DNA of 64,000 nucleotides from Melastoma dodecandrum (lineage: Eukaryota > Streptophyta > Magnoliopsida > Myrtales > Melastomataceae): assembly GCA_029817715.1 (NCBI GenBank), contig JARUPY010000049.1, positions 186,001 through 250,000 of the forward strand, read 5' to 3'. The number at the start of each line of letters is the position of its first letter. Positions within the stretch are counted from its first letter, which is position 1. Positions 33,657-46,543 of the stretch are shown one piece after another. The translations under genes and the position numbers were made by a program. The notes under the pieces were generated by a model. That model saw only the letters and a list, made by a program, of their open reading frames with translations. It was not told where the DNA came from and did no database searches.

Positions 33657-34648
33657 AATGCATTGAATTTCTTCACGATTTTTTTTTTTAATTCATTAGG
33701 AAATTAAGCTATCTGTATTTTGTTCTCTTATTGGTCCAGTGAAGTTGCATGATTTCGCAATAAAGTTTGTACTCAATTAAAGCAAAGTTAGTATATGAAT
33801 TTTTTGGGGAATTAAGGAGAGGAATAAATTTTGTCGAAAGATTCTCAAATTTTTTATATTTATTAAAGAAACTATGGATATTTTTTTATATGCTCAAGAA
33901 ATATAATTTTGGCTCGAAAAATGAATAAATAAGTAATTGCATACAAGTTGTGGAGTACGGATTCGGTAATTCATTGGAAAGCCTTCATAATATATTCAAT
34001 GGAATACGTAAAGATGAAAGTTTTTTAGTTTTGTAAGTGGCTCATCTTCAAAATGAGAGAGAGGCCATTGAATCTACTCAGCCCGTGGCTTTGGAAATTA
34101 ACCCAAATGAGGAAGCAAGCTGATAGGGGATCAAGTGGAAGCCCAACCCAATTAAAGAGATGATTAAGCCTAAAATTGATTTGTCAGGTCAACTATAGAA
34201 TTGGAAATGTCCCTAGAGGATTTTGCCACAATGTTTTCGACCTTCGTTCTGGAAATACATTCAACATATTTTAACAATATATTATCGTCGACCTTCTATT
34301 CTTATCTTCGGCGTCATGTACGGATCCGAGATGGGCGTTGGGTTTAGCAGTCCAACATTTGTTATTAAATGTATAAAGTTCTATTACACCCAATTCTCTC
34401 CTTATACATGAAATTTAAACACCAAAAGGGGAGGCTGTCGAACCAACCATGCCTGCTGATTAACACAATTTTTTTAGTCCATTCCACGTTTGTCCTGCTT
34501 GCTGAAGATCAGTTTTCATTGTATCAATGGCATGCATGCATGGGCCTAATTTATCTTCGACCAACAGTAAAGCTGTAACCAGTTACTACATCGGGCACGA
34601 CGAGGGTATGTCTTTTCTTCTGATGATGTTTTTGTAATTTCTTAAATT
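33657..34648. other. LAC-D 3' region and AT-rich intergenic DNA
   Basis: About 110 bases of 3' untranslated region with AATAAA, then AT-rich sequence up to the insertion site of the composite LTR element. No gene seen. Confidence 0.4.
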
Positions 34649-34653
34649 CTAAT
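34649..34653. repeat. left target-site duplication of the composite LTR element
   Basis: CTAAT immediately before TGTAATACC. The same pentamer follows the right end of the structure at 51203-51207, directly after GGTATTACA. Confidence 0.75.
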
Positions 34654-37600
34654 TGTAATACCTCAAATAAGTTGTGAATTATAATGTCATGGATAGCACA
34701 ATACGATCGTGGACAGAGCTTACATAGAGACTACTGCTAATACAAATGGCCTAAGAAAAGAATCCGCCGACAGACGAAATGCCGCTGCTGCAATGAACTT
34801 CAGTTACCCAAACATGCCTGAGGAACCTTTTCACAGGCGATGCCCTTCTTCAACGGGCCATTTTTATTCCTCTCAGATGCTCCATCTCTCTCAGCTCCCA
34901 CAGTTGTAAGGTCAGAGTCAGCAGAATCCCAGCAATCTGTCGATGAAGCATTTGAGGCCTCTTGGCAGTCTTAGCAATGACTCAAGTGGGAGCTTGCATG
35001 TTTTTGCTTCTGGAAAGAATCAACCATCCCCTCTGATGCGGATACAGCAGCCGCAACGATCGACAAGCAACCACAGCAAAGTCAGAATCAGAAACATATG
35101 AATAACCAAAAGTTCAGCTAAAGGTTTGAGCCTCAGTGAGGTGGCATCAAAGAATAATCATCACCTCAAACATGACAACTTTACTAGGAACAATCAGATC
35201 ACCCAACATACGTACCTGAAACACCAGATCAGGCGAAGATGGGAACATTCCAGCCGCCAACGAACAATCAGCCTAGCTCAAGGCCTGGAAGATCTTCGTT
35301 GGCTCCCAGCACGAAGAATTGCGGATGGGAGGGGATGATCTTCTTGCCAAGGTCGAGAACAACAATACGTAGCTGGCCAGTTACCTGCAGATGGATTTGA
35401 GAACCGTAGAAAACATTAATCAAATGCAAGGATCCGCCCACCGCTTGCGACATGCTACCTCGCCACAGACCTTGCGGCTGCTCCTTGCACGGCCCCACCT
35501 GCAATTGATGAAAAGAAAAAGCCAGACGCGGAGAAGCATACAAAAAGGAAGGACTCGGCAAAAGAAAATCCACCAGGACATTACCTCATGGGCCTCGGCT
35601 AGTCTCGCCCAAGCCCATCTCCATACATGCCCAACTCGGTGCCAAGGCCCCCGAGGCTAAATAAATTCAGCCAGAACCAAATGGCCACCCAGCCCTCCCC
35701 AGTTTCAACAAAGCAAACCCATAAAACTAGCCCAAACCAAGGAAAAAGGTTGACCCAAAGAATGGAGTCAAGTAATGGGCTGAACAAAGGCAGCCCGACC
35801 CAAAGCGGAAGCCCGACCAATCCAAAGCCAAAGGCCTACCTGCAATGATTTGATCAAGCCCAAGCCTTCCTCTTCCCTCCCGACAACAACCTGCTGTTCG
35901 TGCAGCCGAACTTCTCTGCAACTCCAGCCACCGCGTCATCTGCAGAAAGGGGGATCTTCCGACAGGAAGTTGATTTGGATGCGGGGAAAATCACTGTACA
36001 GACGTCCAAGGATGATTCTGTGTCCCCTAACGGTTTCTAACCAGAAACCAACCAAAGATCAACCAAATCAGGAGGAGAATTGAATCAAAACAGAGGATAA
36101 ACAAGAATCAACAGGAAGAATCAGGGAATTGAAAGCTAACGAGCAGGGGACTAACCAGAAGAGCATCTGGTCGGAGAAGGAGAAGAGAATAAAAGGGGAT
36201 ACCCAAATAATTTTTAGGGGGGGGGAGGATTAAGAAAAACAGGGCTTCTTCCCGATAGCTCCTCTCCTGGGAAATTCTCCAGCCTTCCCATCCAGCCTCC
36301 AGTGGTCTCCACCAGCAGGAACTCCAACCGCCTTCGAAGGACTCTGGCCAAGGTAAGAATCATCAACCTAACAGGGCTTCCCCGTGACAACCCAAACCCA
36401 ACAACAAGAAGTAGGAGGCAACGTCAACTCAGCCTCCACTTACCTTGGCGATGACAACAAAGACCGTCTCCAGTGCTTGCTGCGGAGGCCTTAAGCTTCT
36501 AGTCACCTCAACCCAGCTCCTTTGACGTTCCAGACGGCAGCAACGGCCACAGGAGAAGACGACGATCCAGATGAAGCCTTGACGCATCCCTCTTTTCTTT
36601 CCCAGCAGCCATTCCTGGAGCAATCTCTATCTGTCTTCGCCCTGCACAATGGAGGAATTTTGAGTGTTACCTCCTGAAGCCCCGCGGCTTCTCGGAGGAC
36701 TTCTTTTGTTACTAATATTCTTCTTTACCTGTACAGTTCTTTGTAATTACAGCGATAACAAACGTACCTGCTATGGATATGATGACTACGTTCCAACCAC
36801 GACGACCGCTCTCTGCTTCTCCAGCCAGACCAGCTTCCTACAGCAGCGAACCAACTTCACCAACGGTGGTTTCTTCCTGGACGTTCAGTGACAGGCTCCT
36901 GCTCTCCCAGCGGCGTTCCTCCGGACACAGACAGAGACATACTCAGCTCCAGCGGTGATGAGGCCCTCCTCCTGGCGACCCGAGCCCAGCTCCTCACCAC
37001 ACCGCTTTCTCGGCAGCCCAGACACGACGAACTTCCTTCTCCGTTCCTCAGCAGTAGCCACGATAGAAACCCCATTTCCCAGCCTCGGACCCGGTTTGGT
37101 CAGAACTTACGACGGGCCTCCATCCTCCTCGGCGCCTTCCTAGTCCAGCGGCAGCTCGCCGGGGTCTTCAAGACAGCTCCCCGCCGTTAGCAGCTGGCTG
37201 GAGAAGCTGCGAACCTCCCCCAGCAGCAGATCTACCCGACCCAGGCGTCCAGCCCGGTCTTCCCATTCTGCCGACGGCGACGTCCACCCTGATGGACATT
37301 CCCGGCGGCCACCTTCCTTGGACCCAGTGGCAGCAGATCGCAACTCCTTCGACGAAGACTCAGCTCAGATCCGGTGGCTCTCCTCCCCATGTCGTCCCAG
37401 ATCCGGTCTTCCCCCCAAGACTGCTTCCCTTCACGACGTCGACCGGTCAAGGAATAAATGAGCCCTTCGCCGACGACCCATCCCCAGATCTTGTAGCGGC
37501 GCACTTCCCCGCTCCCTGACCCATGACGGTTTCGACCCAACAGCAGGGTCCCGGTCTTCCTCGACGCCCTTAGAATCCAGCTCGCCGGCTACGCACTCTT

Positions 37601-39301
37601 GGATCAACCTCAGCAGACGCCCTTCCTTCGGCGGGTCCTGCCATTCCCTCTTCGACTCTGGCTCCCAGCGGCAGCGACAGCACTCTCCGGGGCGTCCAAA
37701 GACGACAACCCATCTTTCCCTGAAGAAACTCCGACATGGTTGTCCACAGAATCGTCAACAGGAGTCTCCTCTTCCCTCGACATAGATCCAGCCGTGGCTC
37801 AGGGCAAGCCCATCGTCAAAATCTTCCTTGAACAGGATGAGTAGACGAAGGCTTCCCTTTTAATTCTGCCTCTGATTGCTGTTGTCAGAGGGTTTCAAAT
37901 TTTTTGTAACCTTTACTTTGTCGTCTAGCTACAGGAGAAGATGGGTTGGGGTGGAAGGAATACGTGATGGGGGGATCACCGTCAGAAAGGTAAAAATGCC
38001 TTTATTTTATTTTTACTCACAATTATCATTTTGTCAGAAGGATTTCATGTCCAATACCTCGTTTTACCATCGTTCATGTTTGATGATTATAATTTTGACA
38101 ATCGTGAAATGATTTATTTGAGATTTTAATTAACTACGTTTGTTTCCTTTTGCTTTCGTCCGTAAAAGTTTTCAATCCTTTATAAAACTAGCATAATTTC
38201 ATTTTTTATACATGTTTACGTTAAATTAATATGTTTTGAATATTATTAACATGTTCTTCCTTCTATTTTGCACGTGAAATATGGGAGGACTTGTCAGATA
38301 TTTTCGATGATTCTTTTTACATCAAGACAAGTCTTACTTTTCTTAATTTAATCAAGTTTCATTCGAATTCGACGATACTAACCACTTTCACATTTCCTTG
38401 CATGTACACCGAGCATGCAACTTCGGAAAATCAAATCCAAGCTTCCGAAGACTAACACGAAGACGCGTGTATCAAACCGCGTGGTTCTACCCCGGCCTAA
38501 AAAACCGTGGGCTTGAAGAGTAAAGCGGCCCCAATCTTCACCAAAGGTACAAAGGGGAGGTGCGGGCCTCCCCGAACTTTATTTTAAGCCCATATGTAAC
38601 GGGTTGCGGGCCCAAGTGCATAGGCCCGCAACCACCGCCCTTCCCCGCCCTCTTTCATCTCGTTTATTGTTTGTGATTGCACGTATGACTTAGGCTTTAG
38701 GTTTATGTCGTGTGTTGATTTTAATCAAACAAACCTAAATTCGGGTCCAAAGCCCGTTAAAACGTCGATACGAGTCCGGCCCACTCCCGGATCGGGTCCA
38801 ACACCCGTCAATCAAAAGTAACCTTTTTTGGACAAATCGCCACCCTTTTCGCATGTGGTAGAGTACTAAGGTTAGTAAATAGGAATCCCCGAACCCAGAA
38901 CTCTGATTTTTTCCGACTTAAAATCATATTTTTAAAACTAAGTCGGTGGCGACTCCGAACAAGTTTTCCAAAGCTAAAACAAATCCCACTACCCTTTTTT
39001 CGGAGCCATTTGGGGTGAGGTGACGGCTACTCGAGCCGCTCCTGGGCCCTCCCCGAAATTCGCGAGCGAGGCCTTAACGCAGCCTTTCGCCGGCCGCCTC
39101 CAGGGAACTGGAGACGGTTGGCGAAACGCCCCGCAGACCCGTTCGCGAATCAAGGGAAGGCCTAACCCGGGGCCCCTTTCCGCAGCGTCCGGCGTTCGAG
39201 CCGGAACGCCGACCGGACTGGGCCTCGGGGGAGCGGGCCCGGATCCTCGGGCTAGCCGGAACCGCCGCCGCGCGCCGCTAGGCCGGAAGGGCGCGCGCAC
39301 A
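34654..39301 (+). repeat. 5' LTR (4.65 kb) of the Ogre/Tat-like element
   Basis: Begins TGTAATACCTC and ends GCGCGCACA. It is defined by three comparisons: its first 1.74 kb recurs in direct orientation from 44798, its whole length recurs inverted at 46544-51202, and a PBS follows at 39309. An LTR of this length is typical of the Ogre/Tat branch of Ty3/gypsy elements. It contains many short open frames (about 60-105 codons) that also occur in the inverted copy and have no protein homology I recognise. The last 300 bases are GC-rich. Confidence 0.85.
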
Positions 39302-39308
39302 TCCCGGA

Positions 39309-39327
39309 TGGCGACTCCGCTGGGGAC
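39309..39327 (+). other. primer-binding site of the Ogre-like element
   Basis: TGGCGACTCCGCTGGGGAC starts seven bases after the LTR terminus ACA. From memory this block is characteristic of Ogre/Tat elements primed by an arginine tRNA. A shorter related motif, GGTGGCGACTCCG, also occurs within the LTR near 38945. Confidence 0.65.
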
Positions 39328-42300
39328 CTCCGCATGTGGATTCCTACCGAAAGCCTTTTTACCACATGCGGAGAGGAGTTATTTGCTTTCGCATGTAATT
39401 GATTGGCTCGGTGCCCTTTGTATGATCTCTTTCCTGTGTTTGTTTACCGCTTTATTAGGCATACATAGGTAAGTCCCTATACCCGGGACTAGGATTTTAG
39501 GGGGTCACCGTAAGGCACGGCCTCGCTGCTTCCTGCGGCTTATAGGCTATGGACCGGGACCCGCCTCCTTTAGTCCGAGGGAGGTCTAGAAACCTCCATC
39601 CGAGTCTTAGAATTGCGTGCCCACTACAGGTGCCAGACGCTGCACGTGCATTTGCGTGTTACTAAGTGACTGCTACTTGTGCAGGGACAGGTGTCAGGTA
39701 CGCTTTGTCTGCTATAACTGTAAAGCTAACAATGCTCATTTTGCAGTTAGGTCAAGCTTATTACAGCAAGCTCCAAGAAACATCTTTTCTCTTATTACCC
39801 TACTTACTATTACCGCATATTGCATATCATACATTTGAGCAACCACATGAGTGTCTGTCTAATCACAGTTTTCAAATTAACAAATCATTTACAATAATTG
39901 TTTCGTGACATTATTGCATTTCATTTGTAAAATGCATACACATATATGAGTGCGATTAAGCAACAATATAAACTTATCATGCATCGATTACACTGTTGCA
40001 TGATACTAATCCAATCCTTCTTTCTACTTTCTTTTCGAGGTTTAATTCTCCAACATGGCTCCTCGAACGGGACTAGGGATAAGGCAAGACATTACAAATC
40101 TACAAGCATAAGAATATCAAGAAGGATACCATGGCGGCAACCAAGGTCTAAAGCCGCATATCCAACGACACAAAGGCCAAAGCAATCCTGACAACTGCTA
40201 AGGCCCAAAGCAAAACACGAAAACCAAAGATCACCCAACGACTACCAAGGTTCAAAACCGAATCTACAACAATATCAAAACCCCAAGGAGGTTACATTTC
40301 AAAAGGCCAATCTCCATCGACATCAAGACTAATGACAAACCAAAGAACTATCCACTGACATGTCACTATCGTGGAACGTCATCCCCCACTAATCAACCAC
40401 CGCTCCAAGGAAGCAGAAGCAACTCTATTACATCATCAGCTACCACAACTTCGGCACCAACAATAACGTCCTTCTTAGCTTTTTCGTCGAAGCTATATTC
40501 TTCCGCTCATCCCAAGCCCCGATCCTCAACATCAAGTAATCAGACAAGGGGCAAATCCTCTTACATGCATCCCGTCGTCGACTTTCTTCACCATGCCAGC
40601 AATACATTTTAGCACAAGGGGCAAACATCAACCTTCACAATGACATCACGATATCAGGACACCTGCAATCAATCAACCTTCAAATACGATCACTCGACGT
40701 TTACAGAGATTCAGCCTCATTGTTTCTTTGATAACAAGAACTGGACGAACGCCAGATCCAAAGCATCCCCATGACAAAAACATGAACCAGATTCTTCAAG
40801 AGACGGCAAATACATAGCGTGACCGGCATCAGAAGCTCCCATTTGCGTTACCCGCATTTCAACAATTCATTACATGTCTGGCGGGGCCACCGATACTCAA
40901 ACCACCAAAATGAATCGTTTGGGGCAACGCTTACATAACAGCTTCCCCCTACACCAAAGAACATGCGATCTACCTAACAATGACGCGTACTCGGACCCGG
41001 GCAACTCCCATCAAGCTCATCCACGGTACTTAAGCAATCAATCCAGCAGAAATTCAACTACTGATTCTCTGGAGCTCATCCCAAGGAGAAGGCCCACCAC
41101 ATGAGAGGCTAGTTACCCACCCAGCCCCACCTCAATGGGCAATCAACAATGCACATCCAAGGATAATCGACTTGGCATGCCCTTTCAAGAAAACAACCAC
41201 ATTAACGGAGAAAACTGTCATAAGCCATCGATGTAGGCGTTCTTCAACGCTACAATCACATGAAAGGGAGTACTCGTTCCTTGATCCATACTTCCCTATT
41301 TATGAAAATAAGTTACATGAGCTCACTTATTTTAGCCCTTGTCGCATGTTGACGAAGGCGTGGGTGGCAGGGTGGTAAAGTTTCGAGCCAAAGCCTTGAA
41401 ACAATTTTGAACCAAAGCATCAAAATATCCTTCGTTGTCAACAAAACGATAATCTACATGAAAGGGAGTATTCGTTCCTCAACTAATACCTTCTCTGCAG
41501 AACAGGTTACACGAGCTTACTTGTTTTGCCCTTCGGTTTGTCTCATAGGTACGTGAGCATCCTAGGCAGACGACGAAGGCGAGGGTGGTAGGGTGGAAAC
41601 GTTTCGAGCCAAAGTTTCGAAACAGCCTTCGTTGGTAAAACAATGATGACGACAACACGAGAACAGTCCTATGACAAATCTCCGAGCGATCCTGGGGCAA
41701 ATCTCCGAGTGATCATGGACATATCTCCAAGCGACTCTGGGGCATATCTCCAAGCTATCCTAGGATGAGATTGAGAAATCTTGGATAACTCTCGGTTGAC
41801 AAAATGGCAAATAACATGAAAGGGAGTATATGTTCCTTAACAAATGCTTTCTTTACAAAGACAAGTTACACGAACTTACTTGTTTTGCCCTTCGGCTTGT
41901 CTCATAGGCACATAAACAACCTAGGCAGACGAGAAGATACAACAACATCCTATCATGCCAATCAAGACAACTTTCGAATCAAAGCTTCGAAACAACACTC
42001 ATGATCAACAAGACAACAAGACAACAAATTACATGAAAATACATGAGCGTCTTAAGCATACAACAAAGACAAACGATAAAGTTTCAAACCAACGCTTCAG
42101 AACAATCTACGTCAGCAAACTTCTTTATATCCCCAGGGAGTCAACTGGGGCAAAGAACACTGACAATACACATGAAAAGGGAGAATCATACAAATATTAC
42201 TCTCTTCATCAAGCTAAGTGAAATTACATGAGCTCATTTCGGTTACGTCCTTTGTCTCGTGAGCAGGTACAAGAGCTCCTCACACGAATGGTACAAAACT

Positions 42301-44780
42301 CCTATAACAAAGGCGAGGGTGGTAGGGCGGCAAAGCTTCAAGCCAAAGTCTTGTAGCAATTTCGTCAAACCTTCGACTCCATCGGACGAAGACGCAATGA
42401 CGAAATCATACAAAAGGGAAGTACCAAAACTCCACTTCACCTTTCTTACAAATGAAGTTACATGAGCGAACTTCAACAAGAACAAGTCGCATGAGTTCAC
42501 TTGTTTCTCGTCACCTTACGTCCTTTGTCTCGTGGGCAGGTACAAGAGCTCCTCACACGAATGGTACAAAACTCCTATGGCAAAGGCGAGGGTGGTAGGG
42601 CGGCAAAGCTTCAAGCCAAAGTCTTGTAGCAATTTCGTCAAACCTTCGACTCCATCGGACGAAGACGCAATGACGAAATCAAACAAAAGGGAAGTACCAA
42701 AACTCTACTTCACCTTTCTTACAAATGAAGTTACAACAGCAAACTTCATTCTTACTCTAACAGAAACAAGTCGCACGAACTCCCTTGTTTCTCGCTATCT
42801 GTTTGATAGGTACATGAGCTTCCTTACACAACAGACGTCAAGCAAGAGTAACTATTTCGTCAATCCTTTGATTCCTACGGACAAAGATGCAATGATGAAA
42901 CACATAGAAAAGGGAAGTATCAAAACTCTACTTCACCTCTCATATAAATGAAGTTACATGAGCAAACTTCATTCTTACTTTAAAAGAAACAAGTTACATG
43001 AGCTCACTTGTTGTCTGTCCTTTGCTCGGTGTAGGTACACAAGCATCCTACATTACAGACAAAGGCGCGGGCGGTTGGGTGGAAAAATTTCGAACCAAAG
43101 CTTCGAAATTACCTTTGTCGTCACCAAAGATAACCATACCAAAAGGGAGTATCATCTACACTGCTCTCTAACAAAATTTCTCATGATTCCCCAGATGGAG
43201 TCGTTTCTCCACTTCCCCAGCTGGAGTCCTGCCTTCATTCAAGCTGGAGTTGGTTATATATGTCACATTCCTCAGCAAGGATACAAGCATATTCTTCCAG
43301 AACTATCATCGAGATGGACTTATCCATCTCATTTCCCCAGCGGAAACTTTACTTTATTATCTCCCCAAGCGAGAGTCGAAGTACATGAGCTAACTTCGTC
43401 TTTGTCCGTTGTCAACTGTGTAGGTACATGGGCATCCACACAGTACAGTACAAACTACTAGGCAACGGCGAGGGTGGTCGGGTGGAAGCCGTTTGACTCT
43501 AATCTCAGAGAACGTGACTGGGGCAGGAAAGTGCAAACACTTTCCCCTCGAAGTGCACAAGAGCACTACAGAGGTTTGAGTATCTAAACCTATTTATTTT
43601 TTAAACATTCGTGTGCTCATTTGCATATAATTTGAAATTACCTTTAATAAAAATGTTTCTGGGCGAGAGTTGAGAAGGCAAGCCTATTCTCAAACACCTA
43701 CCCAGAGTGATGAGCGCAAACACTGTGAGGATTCATACACGAGCATTCAGACGGATAACGAATCCTTTGACAAAAGATGCTCTAAACCGGGATGAGATCG
43801 AGCATTTCTTCTTTATCCCAAACACGAAACATCAACCATTGCTAGCCCCTTCCGAGCCAAAGTTGAAGTTTCCATATACACTACACCTAACAAGTCTAAG
43901 GACCGCCTCACATGGAGGTTAAAAGGGAGATCTTGTAGCTAGAACCCGGAAGCAACGGATCGTAGAGGCTACACTTCCTTAAGATTCAAGCGAAAATGCA
44001 TCATCGACAGTCAAGCCCACCAGTTGAATCGTTCCCAAAGACCTTACTCCTCAAAGAGCTTCTCAAGAAACACAAATTCCAAAGGAAGTTATCAGAAAAC
44101 AAAGCGGGCAAATCCCCGTAATTCAGCAAGGAAAAGAAAGAATCAGTGCAAAGACCAAAGTCTTTCAAAAGCAAAGCAAAAGAGCAAAAAATAAAGCACC
44201 AGGGCCGACATTGACGGTCGCAAGAGCAAAGGTGCTACTCCTCAAACAATTCTAAAACAAAGCCTTCCCCAAAGTGGATTGATCACACCTGCCAGTAAAC
44301 CAACTATTCATCCCCAACGGAATGCCTAAACTGGCGAGCTGTCTGAAGGATGGAGAATTTGCTTGAACGGTGAAGACTCTACGGTCAAGTGGCTTCCGAT
44401 GAGGTCCTTATACTCCTTCTTTCAAATGATGAACTTAAACCTTCAATCTAAAAGGCCTTACGCCAAAGCCACGTTACAACCCAAGCAAAGTCTCCTTCGA
44501 CCAGTACATGAGCATCCGGGTCAAAGGAATTCCGAAATCCAACTGAAATGGCTTTCAGAAATGAGAATAAAACGCGAGGGAAATCAACAAACCTTCTCTG
44601 TTTCCGCTTAGAAACATGCTTTAAAAAAGAAAACAGAACGAAGCATAATGTGCATGTGCATTTCGCCATTTCTGTTTTCGTTGCGATTAATTACTTTCTT
44701 CATGAGTTTCCAGGATGCCTGTCAACCGAACATTATTTGAGGTATTGACATCCTTGTGAACGAATCTTCCCAGATTCCCT
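39328..44780 (+). other. non-coding interior of the Ogre-like element
   Basis: About 5.4 kb between PBS and polypurine tract with no frame resembling gag, protease, reverse transcriptase, RNase H or integrase on either strand; the longest frames are 139-167 codons and lie in the repeat block. 39330-41150 is unremarkable. 41170-43500 is a series of diverged repeats. 43500-44780 is non-coding, A-rich in places. Mobility would have needed proteins from a complete relative. Confidence 0.6.
41170..43500 (+). repeat. diverged tandem-like repeat block in the element interior
   Basis: At least eight units, each recognisable by a core of (A)AGTTACATGAGCTCACTTG(TT), followed by a TGTCTC..GGTACA-GAGC segment and usually GGCGAGGGTGGTAGGGTGG..AAAG.TTC.AGCCAAAG. 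Core copies lie near 41310, 41505, 41863, 42220, 42487, 42770, 42990 and 43380, so spacing varies from about 200 to 390 bases. Two neighbouring units (from about 42245 and 42518) are nearly identical over more than 200 bases with a period of 273. Variable repeats near the 3' end of the interior are known for Tat/Ogre elements. Confidence 0.65.
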
Positions 44781-44797
44781 CCCAAGGAGGGGCAAAC
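44781..44797 (+). other. polypurine tract before the direct 3' LTR
   Basis: CCCAAGGAGGGGCAAAC immediately precedes TGTAATACC at 44798. The AAGGAGGGG core is in the expected place for plus-strand priming and confirms that 44798 is the start of a 3' LTR in the same orientation as the 5' LTR. Confidence 0.7.
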
Positions 44798-46543
44798 TGT
44801 AATACCTCAAATAAGTTGTGAATTATAATGTCATGGATAGCACAATACGATCGTGGACAGAGCTTACATAGAGACTACTGCTAATACAAATGGCCTAAGA
44901 AAAGAATCCGCCGACAGACGAAATGCCGCTGCTGCAATGAACTTCAGTTACCCAAACATGCCTGAGGAACCTTTTCACAGGCGATGCCCTTCTTCAACGG
45001 GCCATTTTTATTCCTCTCAGATGCTCCATCTCTCTCAGCTCCCACAGTTGTAAGGTCAGAGTCAGCAGAATCCCAGCAATCTGTCGATGAAGCATTTGAG
45101 GCCTCTTGGCAGTCTTAGCAATGACTCAAGCGGGAGCTTGCATGGTTTTGCTTCTGGAAAGAATCAACCATCCCCTCTGATGCGGATACAGCAGCCGCAA
45201 CGATCGACAAGCAACCACAGCAAAGTCAGAATCAGAAACATATGAATAACCAAAAGTTCAGCTAAAGGTTTGAGCCTCAGTGAGGTGGCATCAAAGAATA
45301 ATCATCACCTCAAACATGACAACTTTACCAGGAACAATCAGATCACCCAACATACGTACCTGAAACACCAGATCAGGTGAAGATGGGAACATTCCAGCCG
45401 CCAACGAACAATCAGCCTAGCTCAAGGCCTGGAAGATCTTCGTTGGCTCCCAGCACGAAGAATTGCGGATGGGAGGGGATGATCTTCTTGCCAAGGTCGA
45501 GAACAACAATACGTAGCTGGCCAGTTACCTGCAGATGGATTTGAGAACCGTAGAAAACATTAATCAAATGCAAGGATCCGCCCACCGCTTGCGACATGCT
45601 ACCTCGCCACAGACCTTGCGGCTGCTCCTTGCACGGCCCCACCTGCAAGTGATGAAAAGAAAAAGCCAGACGCGGAGAAGGATACAAAAAGGAAGGACTC
45701 GGCAAAAGAAAATCCACCAGGACATTACCTCATGGGCCTCGGCTAGTCTCGCCCAAGCCCATCTCCATACATGCCCAACTCGGTGCCAAGGCCCCCGAGG
45801 CTAAATAAATTCAGCCAGAACCAAATGGCCACCCAGCCCTCCCCAGTTTCAACAAAGCAAACCCCTAAAACTAGCCCAAACCAAGGAAAAAGGTTGACCC
45901 AAAGAATGGAGTCAAGTAATGGGCTGAACAAAGGCAGCCCGACCCAAAGCGGAAGCCCGACCAATCCAAAGCCAAAGGCCTACCTGCAATGATTTGATCA
46001 AGCCCAAGCCTTCCTCTTCCCTCCCGACAACAACCTGCTGTTCGTGCAGCCGAACTTCTCTGCAACTCCAGCCACCGCGTCGTCTGCAGAAAGGGGGATC
46101 TTCCGACAGGAAGTTGATTTGGATGCGGGGAAAATCACTGTACAGACGTCCAAGGATGATTCTGTGTCCCCTAACGGTTTCTAACCAGAAACCAACCAAA
46201 GATCAACCAAATCAGGAGGAGAATTGAATCAAAACAGAGGATAAACAAGAATCAACAGGAAGAATCAGGGAATTGAAAGCTAACGAGCAGGGGACTAACC
46301 AGAAGAGCATCTGGTCGGAGAAGGAGAAGAGAATAAAAGGGGATACCCAAATAATTTTTAGGGGGGGGGAGGATTAAGAAAAACAGGGCTTCTTCCCGAT
46401 AGCTCCTCTCCTGGGAAATTCTCCAGCCTTCCCATCCAGCCTCCAGTGGTCTCCACCAGCAGGAACTCCAACCGCCTTCGAAGGACTCTGGCCAAGGTAA
46501 GAATCATCAACCTAACAGGGCTTCCCCGTGACAACCGCGCACA
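44798..46543 (+). repeat. direct 3' LTR with a 2.9-kb internal deletion
   Basis: Near-identical to the first 1.74 kb of the 5' LTR (few differences by eye) up to CCCCGTGACAACC at 46536. It then jumps to GCGCACA (46537-46543), the last seven bases of the LTR. The stretch equivalent to about 36393-39294 is missing. The next base begins the inverted LTR. Confidence 0.8.

Noticed and set aside
35268..36083. Short frames (70-101 codons) repeated three times across the LTRs
   Set aside because: They recur only because the LTR is repeated; they overlap each other on both strands, are not longer than chance and show no protein motif.
37140..37850. GC-rich frames in the LTR and their counterparts at 48000-48700
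   Set aside because: Same reason: copies of LTR sequence, with Pro/Ser/Arg-rich translations and no recognisable domain.
41170..43500. CRISPR-like regularly spaced repeats
   Set aside because: Units are 200-390 bases with variable spacing and gradual divergence, inside a plant retroelement.
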